In this document: positions 61,786 through 64,000 of the stretch, piece by piece | Layout: each line of letters starts with the position of its first letter | Position numbering within the stretch: the stretch's first letter is position 1 | Made by a program: the position numbers and the translations under genes | Origin: Sthenelais limicola | Lineage: Eukaryota; Annelida; Polychaeta; Phyllodocida; Sigalionidae | Assembly: GCA_942159475.1 (NCBI GenBank) | Contig: OW804097.1 | Coordinates: 51,418,986 to 51,482,985, forward strand | Reading direction: 5' to 3' | Length of the DNA: 64,000 nucleotides | The notes under the pieces: model-generated | Database searches by the model: none | Told to the model about the DNA's origin: nothing | What the model saw: only the letters and a program-made list of their open reading frames with translations

Positions 61786-62358
61786 TAAAAAAAAGTTGGT
61801 TGAAAAAAAATTATCGTTGAAAAATAGTTGGTCGGAAAAATTGTCGTTAAAAAAAAAGTTGGTCGTTAAAAAAAAGTTGGCCGTTAAAAAAAAGTTGGTC
61901 AGAAAAAAAATTGTCCTTAAAAAATAGTTTGTCGCAAAAAATTGTCGTTAAAAAAAGTTGGTTAAACAGTTTGTCGTAAAAAGTTGGTCGAAAAAAAATT
62001 GTCGTTAAAAAAAGTTGGTCGTTAAAAAAAGTTGGTCGAAAAAAATTGGTTGAAAAAAAATTGTCAGAAAAAAATAGTTGGTCGTAAAAAATTGTTGTTA
62101 AAAAAAGTTGGTCGTAAAAAAAAAGTTGGTCGTAAAAAAAGAGTTGGTCGTATAAAAAGTAGTAAGCTAGGCTAGGCTAGGCTAGGCTAAATAGTTGGTA
62201 ACTTACTTTTAAAATTTAGAAAATGTGTTTGGCAGTGTCCATTTGAGCGAATTGGTCGAAAAAAAATTGTCGGAAAAAAATAGTTGGTCGGAAAAAAATT
62301 GTCATTAAAAAAAGTTGGTAAAAAAAGTTTGTCGTAAAAAGTTTGTCGAAAAAAAATA
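61786..62358 (+). repeat. GTTGGTCGTTAAAAAA minisatellite
   Basis: Around 30 units of (G/C)TTGGTCG or TTGTCG followed by runs of 5-9 A, unit length 11-20 bp. It is interrupted at about 62162-62255, where AGGCTAGGCTAGGCTA and unique sequence occur. Confidence 0.9.
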
Positions 62359-62657
62359 GGCAGGTGAAGGGGTTGGTGGGCAGAGGGATGGTGTGGGAGG
62401 TGGGAGGGCCTTCTGTAGACCTATCATGGTTGGAGAAGCATCTAACTAACAGCCAATCAACTCCCTTGGCTAGATCTAGAAAGGCTGTCAATCAGCCTTC
62501 AATAACATCTAGGTGTGAAATCTATGACTGATTGAAAGGATTAGATATAGCATCCTCGCCTGATGTCACATCTAAGCTTAAAGACCTCACAGACAGTTAA
62601 CCAAGTTATCAAGATGTAGATGCAGTATCAGTGATTGGCACATTTCATAGTGACTCA

Positions 62658-62693
62658 TTTGTTTTCTCAGCTATAAATAGCTGAGAAAACAAA
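62658..62693. repeat. 16-bp perfect hairpin
   Basis: TTTGTTTTCTCAGCTA, loop TAAA, TAGCTGAGAAAACAAA. Confidence 0.95.
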
Positions 62694-62794
62694 AATCGTC
62701 CATAATTTAATGGGAAAAGATCCCTTAGTGATCTAAATAATAAATGTAACTTGATGATTGTTGTAGAATGTAATATAGCAAAGGAATAAGATAC

Positions 62795-62885
62795 TGCAAT
62801 GCCAGTGCAATAGAATTACACTCCTATTGCACTCAACTAGAGACTTGACTGCAATAGGAGTGTAATTCTATGGCACTGGCATTGC
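62795..62885. repeat. ATTGC-rich foldback, 37-bp arms
   Basis: TGCAATGCCAGTGCAATAGA and ATTACACTCCTATTGCA pair with TGCAATAGGAGTGTAAT and TCTATGGCACTGGCATTGCA across a 17 bp loop. Confidence 0.9.
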
Positions 62886-62943
62886 ATTGCACTCCATTGC
62901 AGTCGCCATTGCACTCCATTGCACTCCATTGCACTCAGTGGCC
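62886..62943 (+). repeat. (CATTGCACTC)n short tandem
   Basis: About five units of CCATTGCACT continue the arm sequence of the foldback next to it. Confidence 0.85.
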
Positions 62944-64000
62944 ATAGGGATAAGATTCAATATTATTTTGTTATGTCTCTACTTGTTACCTTTAAATAAT
63001 GGATGTCAAGAATTAATCATTTGTGGGCAGTGTTTTCATCTGCTCCACCCAAAAACAACCAGCGGTGTCCTATATTGTTATGTTTTCCCTTTCCGCTTTA
63101 AATAGTTTTTTTGCCTCATTTACATATGTATCAAGGCCTACAGACTAATTTACATACCCTTTGGGCATGCGCAATATGACATTACAGGTAAGCGCGGCCA
63201 TGCTTGCAAGCAGTGATGAATAGAATTTACATGTTGTAATTAAAAACTACAGGTTCTGTAATCAAAAACTACAGGTTATGTGTGTATTCTGCACAATCCT
63301 CTCCCAAGAATGTACCATACGCATCACAACATGTTATAGATTAAGGACACACAGTTAAATAGCAATTGGTTGGGTATTTTTTCTGGACAAACTACAGAAC
63401 TTGAACTTCCCTGATTTTAGCGAGTCTTTATGACGACCCCATATACAATGGGGTCGTCTGTGTTGGCTGATAAAATAGGTGCAGGTGATCCGTCACCGTC
63501 ACTGCCCCTTGGGAACCACGCCCACCATGACACCTGTTCCATTACCCAATCATCTCACGCCACATCACAATGCCCATCCTCCTTCCATAAAGTAAACACC
63601 CCATTTTCTAACACCTATTCGCCTCAACCACACATGCTTGAACATTTTTTCTGTTTCTTACATATTTATTACTTGTATTGATGTTTATGGTCCTTTCTAG
63701 ATGGTTCAAAGCCATTCCTTCTCTTCTTAATCACAGCCATTCAACTAAGCGGACAAGCCACATATGTGTAAAGAAGGGGGTAAAGAAAGGGGTCAACACA
63801 AATCAAGTGGAGTGGGCTTAGGCATAAACATACAACTTTAGGTTTTGTCTATATAATCTAATAACTTACTTCTTAATATAATTATTTCAAATTTTGTATT
63901 TTAATGGATGCAAGAGCAAGATGGCAGCCAACGCAATCAGATATACATAGGGTGATCGCACCAAACTAGTGTTTTATTGCCACAAATCTTGATTTTACCT
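62944..64000. other. Intergenic, nothing recognised
   Basis: No recognisable gene or element up to the window end. GACGACCCCATATACAATGG is a near-palindrome at about 63431. Confidence 0.45.

Noticed and set aside
61786..62358. CRISPR-like regular repeats
   Set aside because: Units are A-run slippage repeats without unique spacers, in a eukaryotic context.

Overview
This window is a stretch of an animal nuclear genome. It is AT-rich, mostly non-coding and dominated by decayed transposable elements. No bacterial operons, complete host genes, rRNA or confident functional tRNA genes are visible. The element mix (a DIRS-like retroelement, APE-type LINEs, a TTF/DUF4371-type hAT transposon, a probable Academ transposon with an XPG-like nuclease, many foldback MITEs) and the frequent TAGGCCTA-type words suggest a marine invertebrate, perhaps a deuterostome such as an echinoderm or hemichordate. 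That placement is inference only.

Layout. 1-885: gag-like fragment of a DIRS-like retroelement (minus), cut by the window edge. 3.9-9.5 kb: a second, longer copy (gag, reverse transcriptase, RNase H, all minus) between two related direct repeats, the right one split by a 2.2 kb hAT-like non-autonomous element. 11.8-14.5 kb: possible LINE fragment, then a 2.4 kb interval with 20 bp perfect inverted ends and internal repeats. 17.2-20.6 kb: nearly full-length hAT transposon with a frameshifted transposase. 22.0-24.5 kb: LINE with endonuclease and reverse transcriptase; its 3' UTR and poly(A) seem to resume at 29.8-30.15 kb because a 5.3 kb Academ-like transposon (24.5-29.8 kb) sits inside it. 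30-64 kb: mainly unrecognised intergenic DNA with LINE remnants (39.0-39.45, 45.3-45.66 and 47.2-47.45 kb), LINE 3' tails, one tRNA-derived SINE, a TTAA-flanked MITE (59.0-59.8 kb), many long hairpins, an ATTGC-rich foldback family (52.7-62.9 kb) and a GTTGGTC/poly-A minisatellite (61.8-62.4 kb).

The most notable object is the Academ-like transposon. Its roughly 1 kb terminal inverted repeats hold tandem 350 bp units (two on the left, three on the right), each with a cluster of nuclear-receptor-like AGGTCA half-sites, and it encodes a decayed protein with an XPG/FEN-like motif. All coding elements seen carry stops or frameshifts, so none looks autonomously active in this copy. Host exons may exist but cannot be supported from sequence alone.
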